64,000 nt of DNA from an uncultured Rhizobium sp. Its GTDB lineage: Bacteria > Pseudomonadota > Alphaproteobacteria > Rhizobiales > Rhizobiaceae. The notes under the pieces were generated by a model. The model saw only the letters and a program-made list of their open reading frames with translations, had not been told where the DNA came from and did no database searches. This document shows positions 18,182 to 26,269 of this stretch, piece by piece. The position numbers and the translations under genes were made by a program. The DNA lies in contig CAMFIF010000015.1 of NCBI GenBank assembly GCA_945952415.1, positions 35,529-99,528 on the forward strand, read 5' to 3'. Numbering within the stretch: position 1 is the stretch's first letter; every line of letters begins with the position of its first letter.

Positions 18182-18266
18182 GCCCCATTGGCGGAACTGG
18201 TAGACGCGCTCGACTCAAAATCGAGTTCCGAAAGGAGTGCTGGTTCGATCCCGGCATGGGGCACCA
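18182..18266 (+). tRNA. tRNA-Leu (anticodon CAA)
   Basis: The acceptor arms GCCCCAT and ATGGGGC pair perfectly. The anticodon stem is CTCGA/TCGAG around the loop CTCAAAA, giving anticodon CAA (decoding UUG). A long variable arm typical of tRNA-Leu and a TTCGATC T-loop follow, and the 3' CCA is encoded. Its 3' end is the insertion point of the island, and the tRNA remains intact. Confidence 0.95.
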
Positions 18267-18269
18267 TAT
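18244..18269. repeat. attL: 3' end of tRNA-Leu, direct repeat of attR
   Basis: This is the T-loop to CCA segment of tRNA-Leu plus TAT. A copy at 50475-50499 matches at 24 of 26 positions, differing by one C/T and one missing G in the G4 run. The conserved core between the differences is CCGGCATGGG. This is the expected attL site for a tyrosine-recombinase island. Confidence 0.8.
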
Positions 18270-18389
18270 CTCAGTCCACGGACGTCCAGACAAGTCCGTA
18301 AACATCCAAAAAATCAATGTAATTTAAGGGATTAGCGTCCACGGGCGTTCGTATGCGTCCATTCGAATGTTCTTGAATTCAGCGCATTT

Positions 18390-18450
18390 GTTGGTATCTT
18401 AGTTGGTACTGAAGGAAATACCAACGCTCGGATACCAACAGGATACCAAC
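18390..18450. promoter_or_regulatory. GTTGGTA / TACCAAC iterons in front of the integrase
   Basis: Two direct GTTGGTA copies start at 18390 and 18402, 12 bp apart. Three inverted ATACCAAC copies start at 18418, 18432 and 18443, the last one touching the integrase ATG. A matching pair of GTTGGT copies, also 12 bp apart, is near attR. The best explanation is integrase or excisionase arm sites, which could also autoregulate int. Confidence 0.55.
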
Positions 18451-19671
18451 ATGCCGCTGAGTGATTTCTCGATTAGGACCATAAAGCCAGCCGAAAAGAT
18501 TCAGAAAAAGTCTGATGGCGATGGTCTCCAGTTGTGGGTGATGCCGCTGGGTTCAAAGCTCTGGCGTTATGCATATCGATATAACGGCAAACAAAGAACG
18601 CTAGCTTTGGGCTCATATCCAGAGATTACCTTGGCAAATGCCCGCAGAAAGCGCGACGAAGCCAAAACCCTGTTGGCTTCGGGGACCGATCCCGGCCAGC
18701 AGCGCAAAGTCGACAAGATCACCAAGGCATTGTCCGATGCGGCGACTTTCGACAGCGTTGCCGAAGAATACCTCGCGAAGAAGATGCGGGAAGGGATTGC
18801 GGCGAGCACGGTGAAGCGTCTGCGCTCCCAGTTGCGCCTTGTAAGCCCTGCCTTCGGGCAGCGCCCGATCGCGGATATCACGATACCCGAAGTTCTGGCA
18901 CCGCTGCAGAAGATCGATGGCCGGGGCACGCACGAAACCGCGACACGCACGAAGGAACTGTGCGGCGCGATTTTCCGGTTTGCCATGGCCACCGGACGAC
19001 GCAGGGACGACCCGACCCAGGCGCTGAAAAACGCGCTCACCAATCACAAGGTCAAGCACCGCGCCGCCATCCTCGATCCTGCGGCCTTCGGGGCGCTTCT
19101 CCGTGCCATTGACGACTGCGACGTGCAGCCGACAACGAAGGCCGCCCTGAAACTCCTGGCGCTCGTATTCTCTCGGCCTGGTGAGTTGCGAAATGCCGAA
19201 TGGCAGGAATTCGATCTGGAGAAAGCCATATGGCGAATTCCGGCAGGCCGTATGAAAATGCGGCGTGAACACCAGATCCCGCTTTCCCGCCAGGCGCTGG
19301 ATATCCTCAAGGATCTTCAGACGATCACGGGCGACGGCAAGCTTCTGTTTCCCGGCAATCGCAGCTACCAGCGTCCGATCAGCGAAAACACGCTCAACGC
19401 GGCGCTTCGCCGAATGGGATATGACAAGGACCAGGTGACTGCGCATGGCTTTCGCGGCACCGCTTCAACGCTCCTGAACGAGAGCGGTCGGTTCTCGCCC
19501 GACGCCATCGAACGCAGCCTTGCACATCAGGACAGTGACGAAACCCGCCGCGCCTATATTCGCGGGGCCTACTGGAACGAACGTGTGGCCATGGCGCAAT
19601 GGTGGGCCGATCATCTGGATGTCCTTAGAGAGGGAGGAAAGGTGATTGAAATGCCGAAGAAGCGAAAATGA
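18451..19671 (+). CDS. int: P4-type tyrosine recombinase (site-specific integrase)
   Basis: A 406-residue integrase with an N-terminal DUF4102 arm-binding domain (SDFSIRTIKPAEK, SDGDGLQLWV, LGSYPEITLANARRKRDEA). The central SAM-like domain covers about residues 95-180, and the catalytic domain follows. Catalytic elements visible are the first Arg in LVFSRPGELRNAEW, HGFRGTAST (His-x-x-Arg), and ETRRAYIRGAYW with the nucleophilic Tyr. Family members integrate islands into tRNA 3' ends, matching its position 180 bp from tRNA-Leu. The ATG follows an iteron directly; an earlier in-frame GTG is possible but would lie within the iterons. The gene appears intact. Confidence 0.93.
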   Translation: MPLSDFSIRTIKPAEKIQKKSDGDGLQLWVMPLGSKLWRYAYRYNGKQRTLALGSYPEITLANARRKRDEAKTLLASGTDPGQQRKVDKITKALSDAATFDSVAEEYLAKKMREGIAASTVKRLRSQLRLVSPAFGQRPIADITIPEVLAPLQKIDGRGTHETATRTKELCGAIFRFAMATGRRRDDPTQALKNALTNHKVKHRAAILDPAAFGALLRAIDDCDVQPTTKAALKLLALVFSRPGELRNAEWQEFDLEKAIWRIPAGRMKMRREHQIPLSRQALDILKDLQTITGDGKLLFPGNRSYQRPISENTLNAALRRMGYDKDQVTAHGFRGTASTLLNESGRFSPDAIERSLAHQDSDETRRAYIRGAYWNERVAMAQWWADHLDVLREGGKVIEMPKKRK

Positions 19672-19876
19672 GGATGTTCTGAAGGGCAAGACGACGATGA
19701 CCGCTTCGCGCCTTCATTTCGGCCGTCGAGACAGCTTGACCGAGCACCTTCAAGCTGCCGGTCTGTTTGCCAGGTCTGCAAAGCGCCAATAGGAGCTGTA
19801 TTTTTAGCCTGTGATGCGTCTCCGCGCCTTGTCGCCAAGGCATCGCCCCGGCTCGTATCGTCTGTAAGGCTCGGTG

Positions 19877-20776
19877 TCAGGCTGATGAAAGGCGGTCCTT
19901 CAACCGGGGCGTCGCGAAATCCGCGAAAGCTCTCAGCTTTAACGGCATTATAGCCTGCCCCGTATGCACAAGATGAACCGGAAGAGGCTCCGGCTGAAAC
20001 GCCTCCAGCACGACAACGAGGCGACCGTCTGCAATCGCTTCTGCCGCCTGATAGGAGAGAATCCGTGCAATTCCTGCACCTGCAATTGCCGCATCGATTG
20101 CGCCATCAGCAGTATTGACAGCAAAGCGCGGTCGGATGGGCACGGCCACCGTCTCCGCACCCTTTTGAAAGGTCCAGACATCCGTAGTGTAGAGCCGTTC
20201 GAAGGCGATGCAGTCGTGTGCGGCCAGAGCTTCGACGTTGCCCGGCATGCTGCGTGCGGCAAGATAAGACGGACTGGCGCAGGTAACCCAGCGGACCGCG
20301 CCCAGCTTGGTTGCCACCAGACTGCTGTCCGGTAACGGGCCGATCCGCACGGCAAGATCGACGTGATTCTCGACGAGATCGACGACATAGTCGGCGAGCA
20401 CCAACCGGACATTGATTTCCGGATAGGCCTTGAGGAATTCCAGAACGACCGGCTCGACATGCATGCGCCCAAACATGATCGGCGCGGTGATCAGCATGTC
20501 GCCACGCGGCGCGCGGTATTCACCGGTTGCAAAGCGTTCCGCTTCGTCCAGCTCATCGAGGATGCGTCTGCATGTTGCCACGAAGGCCTGTCCGGCATCC
20601 GTCAGCAGTAGTTTGCGGCTCGTGCGCACCACCAGCTGCGCACGCAGATGTGCTTCCAGATCCGAAACGCGGCGGCTGACTGTCGGCAACGGCACGCCGA
20701 GCGTCCGCGAAGCCGCAGAAAGACTGCCGCCGTTTACAGCCGCCACAAGCGTACGCATGGCTTCAAAACGATCCAT
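19877..20776 (-). CDS. LysR-family transcriptional regulator
   Basis: A 299-residue LTTR. The N-terminal winged helix-turn-helix (MDRFEAMRTLVAAVNGGSLS, then LPTVSRRVSDLEAHL) is followed by a periplasmic-binding-like effector domain from about residue 90. The ATG at 20776 was preferred over an upstream TTG. It is divergent from the AhpD-like gene, sharing a 119-bp region, the standard layout for an LTTR controlling the neighbouring operon. The effector is unknown. Confidence 0.9.
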   Translation of the reverse strand: MDRFEAMRTLVAAVNGGSLSAASRTLGVPLPTVSRRVSDLEAHLRAQLVVRTSRKLLLTDAGQAFVATCRRILDELDEAERFATGEYRAPRGDMLITAPIMFGRMHVEPVVLEFLKAYPEINVRLVLADYVVDLVENHVDLAVRIGPLPDSSLVATKLGAVRWVTCASPSYLAARSMPGNVEALAAHDCIAFERLYTTDVWTFQKGAETVAVPIRPRFAVNTADGAIDAAIAGAGIARILSYQAAEAIADGRLVVVLEAFQPEPLPVHLVHTGQAIMPLKLRAFADFATPRLKDRLSSA

Positions 20777-20895
20777 TTGATATTCCAAAAAACGGAAGGA
20801 AGGCTTGCCAAACTACCGGATACTGCAACTTTCTGCAATGTTCTAGGAATTGGGCGTCGGCCAATAATGGCCTTATCCCATGAAGGAACACCCAA

Positions 20896-21447
20896 ATGAC
20901 CCGCATTCCCCTGCCTGCGACTGTTGCCGATGCGCCGGAAGCCTCCCAGCCGCTGCTGAACGCAGTTGCCAAGCAGCTCGGTTCGGTACCCAACATGTTT
21001 CGCCTGGTCGCGTCCAGCCCGCAGGCGCTCGAAGGCTATCTCGGCCTCAGCGGCGCACTCGGCAAGGGTGCATTGCCTGCCGCAACGCGTGAGCGTATTG
21101 CGCTTGCCGTCGCCGAAGTGAATGGCTGCGACTATTGCCTGTCGGCGCACAGCTATCTGGGCAAGGCCTTTGCTGGCTTGGACGACGCGGAAATCGCAGC
21201 CAACCGAAGCGGCGCATCGAACGATCCAAAGGCAGATGCCGCCGTGCGCTTCGCAGCCAAGGTGGCCAGCGCACGTGGCCACGTTACCGACAGCGATTTC
21301 GCGACGGTGAAGAATGCTGGCTACAGCGACGCACAGGTCATCGAGATCGTGCAGCACGTCGCGCTCAACAGCTGGACCAATTACTTCAACTCTGTGTTCC
21401 GGACCGAGATCGACTTCCCCGTCGTAACGCCGAGGGCCGCAGCCTGA
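20896..21447 (+). CDS. Carboxymuconolactone decarboxylase / AhpD-like protein
   Basis: A 183-residue helical protein with the AhpD-type active-site motif VNGCDYCLSAHSYLGK (Cys-x-x-Cys followed by His). This motif defines the peroxidase-related enzymes of the carboxymuconolactone decarboxylase family, so thiol-based peroxide or alkylperoxide reduction is the likely role. GAAGGAA lies about 9 nt before the ATG. It is the first gene of a three-gene unit divergent from the LysR gene. Confidence 0.88.
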   Translation: MTRIPLPATVADAPEASQPLLNAVAKQLGSVPNMFRLVASSPQALEGYLGLSGALGKGALPAATRERIALAVAEVNGCDYCLSAHSYLGKAFAGLDDAEIAANRSGASNDPKADAAVRFAAKVASARGHVTDSDFATVKNAGYSDAQVIEIVQHVALNSWTNYFNSVFRTEIDFPVVTPRAAA

Positions 21448-21512
21448 ATAGAACCGCCGACGGACGCCGGTATCACCGGCGTCCCTTTCGGCCAGTGTTG
21501 GAGAAGGAACCG

Positions 21513-22136
21513 ATGACCAGCCCTTCAAGCGATCTCGCATTCACGCCCACCGTAAAGTCGATGCAGACAGCGCGCGGCTCGCGGGCAGGATATGCCCGGA
21601 TTGAAGAAAGCGGTGGTTTCCGGACCCGTATCACCAGCGATCTGGCGGAATTTCTCTCCACAATCGATACGGCTTATCTGGCGACCGCCAATTCTTCTGG
21701 ACAGCCCTATGCACAGCATCGCGGCGGCCCGAAGGGCTTCATCCGCATGATCGGCGACAACACGCTCGCCTTCGCCGATTATGCGGGCAACAGGCAGTAC
21801 ATCACAACCGGCAATCTGGCAGACAACGACAAGGCTTTCCTCTTCCTGATGGATTATGCCCACCGACGCCGGATCAAGCTGTGGGGCCGGGCACGCGTCG
21901 TGACGGACGATCCGGCGCTGATCGAAGACCTGATGCCGAAAGGCTACCGGGCCCGGCCGGAACAGGCCATCCTGTTCGATGTCGAAGCCTGGGACGCAAA
22001 CTGCCCGCAACATATTCCCCAGAAGTTCGACGCCGCCGACGTGGCCGGAGCCGTCAAGCGGCTCGAAGCTCGTATCGCCGAGCTCGAAACCGAAAACGAA
22101 GCCCTGAAGCGTCAGATTGAGAGGATCAAGCCATGA
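21513..22136 (+). CDS. Pyridoxamine 5'-phosphate oxidase-like flavoprotein
   Basis: A 207-residue FMN-binding split-barrel protein. [27 protein letters not shown] is the flavin-binding strand pair (given here as landmarks within residues about 52-78), followed by [18 protein letters not shown] and [13 protein letters not shown]. The C-terminus forms a short coiled coil ([19 protein letters not shown]). GGAGAAGG precedes the ATG. Its stop overlaps the next start by 4 bp (ATGA), so the two are translationally coupled. The substrate is unknown. Confidence 0.85.
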   Translation: MTSPSSDLAFTPTVKSMQTARGSRAGYARIEESGGFRTRITSDLAEFLSTIDTAYLATANSSGQPYAQHRGGPKGFIRMIGDNTLAFADYAGNRQYITTGNLADNDKAFLFLMDYAHRRRIKLWGRARVVTDDPALIEDLMPKGYRARPEQAILFDVEAWDANCPQHIPQKFDAADVAGAVKRLEARIAELETENEALKRQIERIKP

Positions 22137-22597
22137 CCCGTCCGCCCCTTCCACCCTTTACCGCCGAAACTGCCGCCCAGAAAGCACGCATGGCCGAGGA
22201 TGCCTGGAACAGCCGCGATCCCGCTCGGGTGTCGCTGGCCTACACGGCGCACAGCCAATGGCGAAACCGATCCGAGTTTGTCGAGGGGCGGGACGAGATC
22301 GTAGCGCTGCTTGGGCGCAAGTGGGCGCGGGAGCTGGATTATCGTCTGGTCAAGGAAGTCTGGGCCTTCACCGGCAACCGCATCGCCGTCCGCTTCGCCT
22401 ACGAATATCATGACGACAGTGGCAACTGGTTTCGCGCCTATGGCAACGAGAACTGGCAATTCGATGCCGAGGGACTGATGGAGCGGCGCATTGCGAGCAT
22501 CAACGAACATCCGATTTCCGAAGTCGAACGCAAACTCCGCTGGCCGCTCGGCAGACGACCCGATGATCACCCAGGACTTTCTAACATGGGGCTATGA
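22133..22597 (+). CDS. NTF2-like protein (DUF1348)
   Basis: A 154-residue cone-shaped NTF2-fold protein. [18 protein letters not shown] followed by [15 protein letters not shown] and [20 protein letters not shown] is characteristic of DUF1348, small proteins often found with redox enzymes. It is the third gene of the LysR-controlled cassette and overlaps its neighbour by 4 bp. No catalytic role can be assigned. Confidence 0.85.
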   Translation: MTRPPLPPFTAETAAQKARMAEDAWNSRDPARVSLAYTAHSQWRNRSEFVEGRDEIVALLGRKWARELDYRLVKEVWAFTGNRIAVRFAYEYHDDSGNWFRAYGNENWQFDAEGLMERRIASINEHPISEVERKLRWPLGRRPDDHPGLSNMGL

Positions 22598-22934
22598 ATC
22601 CTGCGGTGCAGAGGTTGCACTGGTGCAGACCTGATCTAACCGCAGCAGCGCTCGTCGACGCGCCAGATATCGGGAATTAGGTGAACTGACCGCTTGTGCT
22701 GGATCGCAGCCCCTGGAAATCCGCACTGTACAAATGCGGAATCGAGCTGCTACCTGCCAAGGGTGAGCGCGCTTCGAGCCCAATGCGAACAATGGCGCCA
22801 GATCCATTCATGTCCGCTTGGGTCTTTCGACACACCACCACCAGACAGTCCGCTCCCTGCCCAAATTCCCGACCCCAACACTCCCGCGATCCAGTTTTTT
22901 ATACCGTAGCATCTGCAGACATCATTGATGTCCT
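22598..22934. other. Intergenic stretch with no recognisable gene
   Basis: These 337 bp separate the redox cassette from the convergent defence operon. Short reading frames are present on both strands but lack ribosome binding sites and similarity. No strong hairpin with a T-run was seen. Confidence 0.6.
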
Positions 22935-24143
22935 TCACCTTTGGCGTTTCACAATCTTTTGCAAGTCGCGGTCATATCGGTAAAGATGAAGCTCACCATC
23001 CTTGATCAGCCGCGCAGCGTGAGCGACGTGCTCTGGCAGGACATAGAACCATTCTCGCGGACGAATTCTCTTGCCAAAGCGGTCAATGATGAAGAGTTCG
23101 CCCGGTTTTGCGGCGTCAAAGAACCGATGCAGCAAGTTCTCCACCTTCGAGCGGGACAGGTTCTGCAATTCGTAGGTTGCCACGATCTCGACGGGTGCCA
23201 GCAGAAATGTTGGGTCATTGCGGGCATCGGCCACACGACGCCGGACATCCTGGGACGTCACGCCAATCTTGTAGAGAATGTCGCGCTGGGGCTTGATCGC
23301 AGGGTCTTCCGAAAGGCTGCGTGCGACGTAGATCGTGCCGGACAGCGCAATTTTATCGCTTTCCCAATCCGGGTCCAGAGGGCCGAGGCCCAGCCGCTGG
23401 ACGACGCGGGCGGTCTTGTCATCGTTGAGCGACTTTCTGAAGGATGACATCAGCGGGTCGCTCTCGGTGCCATTCGAGAAGATCACGCGAAGGCGATGAT
23501 CGCGTGCGCCGCCGCGTTGCGTGCTTTCGCTCTTTTCCGCGATATAGGCCAGAAGACCGTTGCGGATAAAGAAGTCGCCTTCCTGCGGTTCGATGACGGC
23601 CCATTTCTCGATCAGGCTTGCTTCCCGTTCCCCCGTATCAAGAGCCTGCTGCATGGTTTCGAACAGGCCCGCAAACTCATCGAAATCCTTACAGGGCACG
23701 AAGTCGGCCCTGTGGTCGGGCGTCTGCCGTTCTGCGGCCGGTGTCACATGCTTGAGCCGAACGAGGTCAGGCAAAACATCCAGGCCGTCGTCGCCAAAGA
23801 TATCATCGAGCGAGTCCGGGATGTCCTCGTCTTCAACCTCATCCCGCCACGAAACCTCCGCGACCTCCCCTTTCCGTGCCAGGAGCCCAAGCCGGTCTGC
23901 CTGACGAAGCGCATCGGTTGGAGACTTGCGAAGTCCTTCCCAGATGGTGCCGAGCCGCATCTCTTCGTGTTGCGCAGAGTTGGGGTCCGGCAGACGTCCG
24001 TTCTGTTCATAGAAGCGCGTAACATCTTTCAGGATAGCCATGCCGTCGCTGCCGGTCGATGACGCCCTCGACTTCACCTTCACAGCAAGCAGGCCAAATT
24101 CGTCCGGCTCGGCGAATATCTCTTCCAGTGTCGGGCGGGGCAT
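22935..24143 (-). CDS. GIY-YIG nuclease family protein (T5orf172-like)
   Basis: A 402-residue protein. The C-terminal third carries a GIY-YIG-type nuclease core: SGTIYVAR at about 268-275, ILYKIGVTS at 289-297, Arg301-303, and a conserved Glu in SKVENLLHRFF near 335. The T5orf172 form of this domain is found in phage and defence nucleases. The N-terminal 260 residues are acidic and not recognised, and probably form a targeting or partner-binding part. Its ATG overlaps the helicase stop by 1 bp (TGATG), so the two are tightly coupled. It is the last gene of a four-gene minus-strand operon with an Mrr-like nuclease, methyltransferase and helicase. Confidence 0.8.
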   Translation of the reverse strand: MPRPTLEEIFAEPDEFGLLAVKVKSRASSTGSDGMAILKDVTRFYEQNGRLPDPNSAQHEEMRLGTIWEGLRKSPTDALRQADRLGLLARKGEVAEVSWRDEVEDEDIPDSLDDIFGDDGLDVLPDLVRLKHVTPAAERQTPDHRADFVPCKDFDEFAGLFETMQQALDTGEREASLIEKWAVIEPQEGDFFIRNGLLAYIAEKSESTQRGGARDHRLRVIFSNGTESDPLMSSFRKSLNDDKTARVVQRLGLGPLDPDWESDKIALSGTIYVARSLSEDPAIKPQRDILYKIGVTSQDVRRRVADARNDPTFLLAPVEIVATYELQNLSRSKVENLLHRFFDAAKPGELFIIDRFGKRIRPREWFYVLPEHVAHAARLIKDGELHLYRYDRDLQKIVKRQR

Positions 24144-26269
24144 CAGCTTGCAGTCTCCCGCATCATCTGCGCCTTGCGGTTCTTGAGCCAGGCCAGCGCT
24201 TCTGCCATGCGCTTTTCCAGCGCATCTTCGGCATGAACATTCGGCTCGCGCCCTTCCTGCGCCCGGAAGCGCTTGATCCGAGGCCAGAGCGTCCGCGCCT
24301 CTTCCTCTGTCATCTGCACACGCATGGCCACCATGGCTGACTGTACCTGCGACAGAAGCGGGGCGTCGAAGCTGCGCGAAGCCACCTCGAAGCACTCCTG
24401 AAACGCGTTGACGCTGTCGATCAGATCAATATCCAGCTCTCGGACATTGATGAAGCGGCGCACCATGGCCAGCAGCGTGTTGGGTGCTGCCCGCATATCA
24501 TCATCCGCTTCGACTGCTTCTGTCTGCCACATGCCGCCGCCTGCGCCAATCGTCTCGCCCTCTGCCTGATCAGCCCCGATAAACGGCGCGCCGGCATCCT
24601 GAAATCCACGTTGGGCATCATGCCGCGCGAGCGTCAGCAGATTCATCCGGGCGGCAAGGTTCTGGCGGATGGATTCGGTTTCGTCATCGCTGAGGTTTTC
24701 ATAGCGATGCTCGATAATGTCGGGCAGCAGCATCTGCGTTGCCACTTCCGGTGCCGTGTCCGGGGAAACGATGCGGGCATCGACAGCCTGGCAGGCCGTT
24801 GCCATCAGGTCCGCCATATCGTTTTCGCAGATATCCCGCGCCCGGTCGGTCGGTGGCTCCATCAGGCCCTTGATGCCGATAGTGATGGTGCCCCTGCCAT
24901 CATCGCTGATCGGTTCGCGGATGTCGCCATCTTCCCGGCGATAGAATTTGAAATTGGGTGCCAGTACCTGCTCCATCAGCAGAGAGCCGGAAATGGCCTT
25001 CAGCATGTCGTTGACGGCATCCTTCACCGCCGCCGTTTCCACGCCCGGTTCGGCGACCAGATTGGTGAAGATGGCTTTCGTCTTGCCCGGTGCATCCCGC
25101 GTTGCGCGGCCGATGATCTGCACGATTTCGGTCAGCGATGCACGATAGCCGATGGTCAGCGCGTGTTCGCACCATACCCAGTCGAAGCCCTCCTTGGCCA
25201 TGCCGAGAGCGATGATGATGTCCACCTTGGCGCGATCGGCCGCATCGTCGCGCTTGCCATCCGGCCCCTTGATCTCTCGGGAAAGCGCGGCCTTCACGCC
25301 CTCGCGTTCCGCGCCATCATGAACGAGATCGGCCACTTTCAGTACGCGGCCATCTGCCGTGCGGATCAGATCGAAGCCGGTCTCCTCTTCAACGCCAATG
25401 TGCTCGCCGATAAGGTCGAGAATCCGGCCCACCTCATCGTTCTTCTCGCCGAAGGCTTCTGCCGAGCCGCGATGGGGAATGTGGATTATGGTCTTCAGCG
25501 TGGTGTCCAGCACATCGGGCAGGCCATTGATATATTGCCCGCGATAGAAGCTGTAGTTGACGCCGAGCGCCTTCAGATACTCGTAGCCTTCGAGCTGTTC
25601 GTAATAGGAATAGGTGATGGTGGTGAAGCGCGCCTCGTCTTCCGGCCGCAGCACGGGCACGGCATCGCCTCGGAAATAGGAGCCGGTCATCGCCATGACA
25701 TGGGTTTGCCCGCGCCCGACGATCTGGCGCAGAATTTCGCCGAGCCGGTTGTTATCGGCCGCCGAGACATGGTGAAACTCATCGATGGCGAGGAACAGAT
25801 TGTCGAAGGCCTCGATACCCTGCGCCCGCTCCACCGCCTCGAAACCGAAGCGGAAGGTGGCATGGGTGCAGACCAGCACGCGGGCGCCGGACTGCATGAA
25901 GTCGGAAAAGGCCTTCACCTTCTGCGCCGTCGAGCCATCCTCCGTGCCGGAAAGGCAGAGGTTCCAGCGGTCCTCAACCTGCCAGTCGGCATCGAAGCCA
26001 TAGCTTTTCAGGTCTGTCGAGCGGAAGGAGCCGCCAATCGAGGTTTCCGGCACGCAGACAATGGTTTTCGCCAGTCCCTGATGGTTCAGCTTGTCCAGCG
26101 CCACGAACATCAACGCGCGGCTCTTGCCTGCGGCCGGCGGAGCCTTCAGCAGAATGAACTGCGCGCTGCGGGCGGCATAGGCGCGGGCCTGCATGGGCCG
26201 CTGGCCAAGCGCATTGGTGGCCTTGGATTGCCCGGTGCCGGCATAGCGAACATTGACCATCTCGACCAT
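24143..26269 (-). CDS. DEAD/DEAH-box (SF2) helicase of a restriction-like system
   Basis: A 708-residue SF2 ATPase. Walker A is KAPPAAGKS at about 42-50, motif II is AIDEFHH at about 161-167, a motif III-like MAMTGSYFRGD follows, and motif VI is QIIGRATRDAPGK near 385. This resembles the helicase of type I/III-like restriction complexes, without an attached nuclease domain. The start abuts the methyltransferase stop with no gap, and its own stop overlaps the GIY-YIG gene. It probably translocates along or opens DNA for the neighbouring nucleases; that role is inferred from context. Confidence 0.85.
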   Translation of the reverse strand: MVEMVNVRYAGTGQSKATNALGQRPMQARAYAARSAQFILLKAPPAAGKSRALMFVALDKLNHQGLAKTIVCVPETSIGGSFRSTDLKSYGFDADWQVEDRWNLCLSGTEDGSTAQKVKAFSDFMQSGARVLVCTHATFRFGFEAVERAQGIEAFDNLFLAIDEFHHVSAADNNRLGEILRQIVGRGQTHVMAMTGSYFRGDAVPVLRPEDEARFTTITYSYYEQLEGYEYLKALGVNYSFYRGQYINGLPDVLDTTLKTIIHIPHRGSAEAFGEKNDEVGRILDLIGEHIGVEEETGFDLIRTADGRVLKVADLVHDGAEREGVKAALSREIKGPDGKRDDAADRAKVDIIIALGMAKEGFDWVWCEHALTIGYRASLTEIVQIIGRATRDAPGKTKAIFTNLVAEPGVETAAVKDAVNDMLKAISGSLLMEQVLAPNFKFYRREDGDIREPISDDGRGTITIGIKGLMEPPTDRARDICENDMADLMATACQAVDARIVSPDTAPEVATQMLLPDIIEHRYENLSDDETESIRQNLAARMNLLTLARHDAQRGFQDAGAPFIGADQAEGETIGAGGGMWQTEAVEADDDMRAAPNTLLAMVRRFINVRELDIDLIDSVNAFQECFEVASRSFDAPLLSQVQSAMVAMRVQMTEEEARTLWPRIKRFRAQEGREPNVHAEDALEKRMAEALAWLKNRKAQMMRETAS

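Noticed and set aside
19672-19876. Small open frames between the integrase and the LysR gene
   Set aside because: Overlapping frames on the minus strand without ribosome binding sites or similarity.
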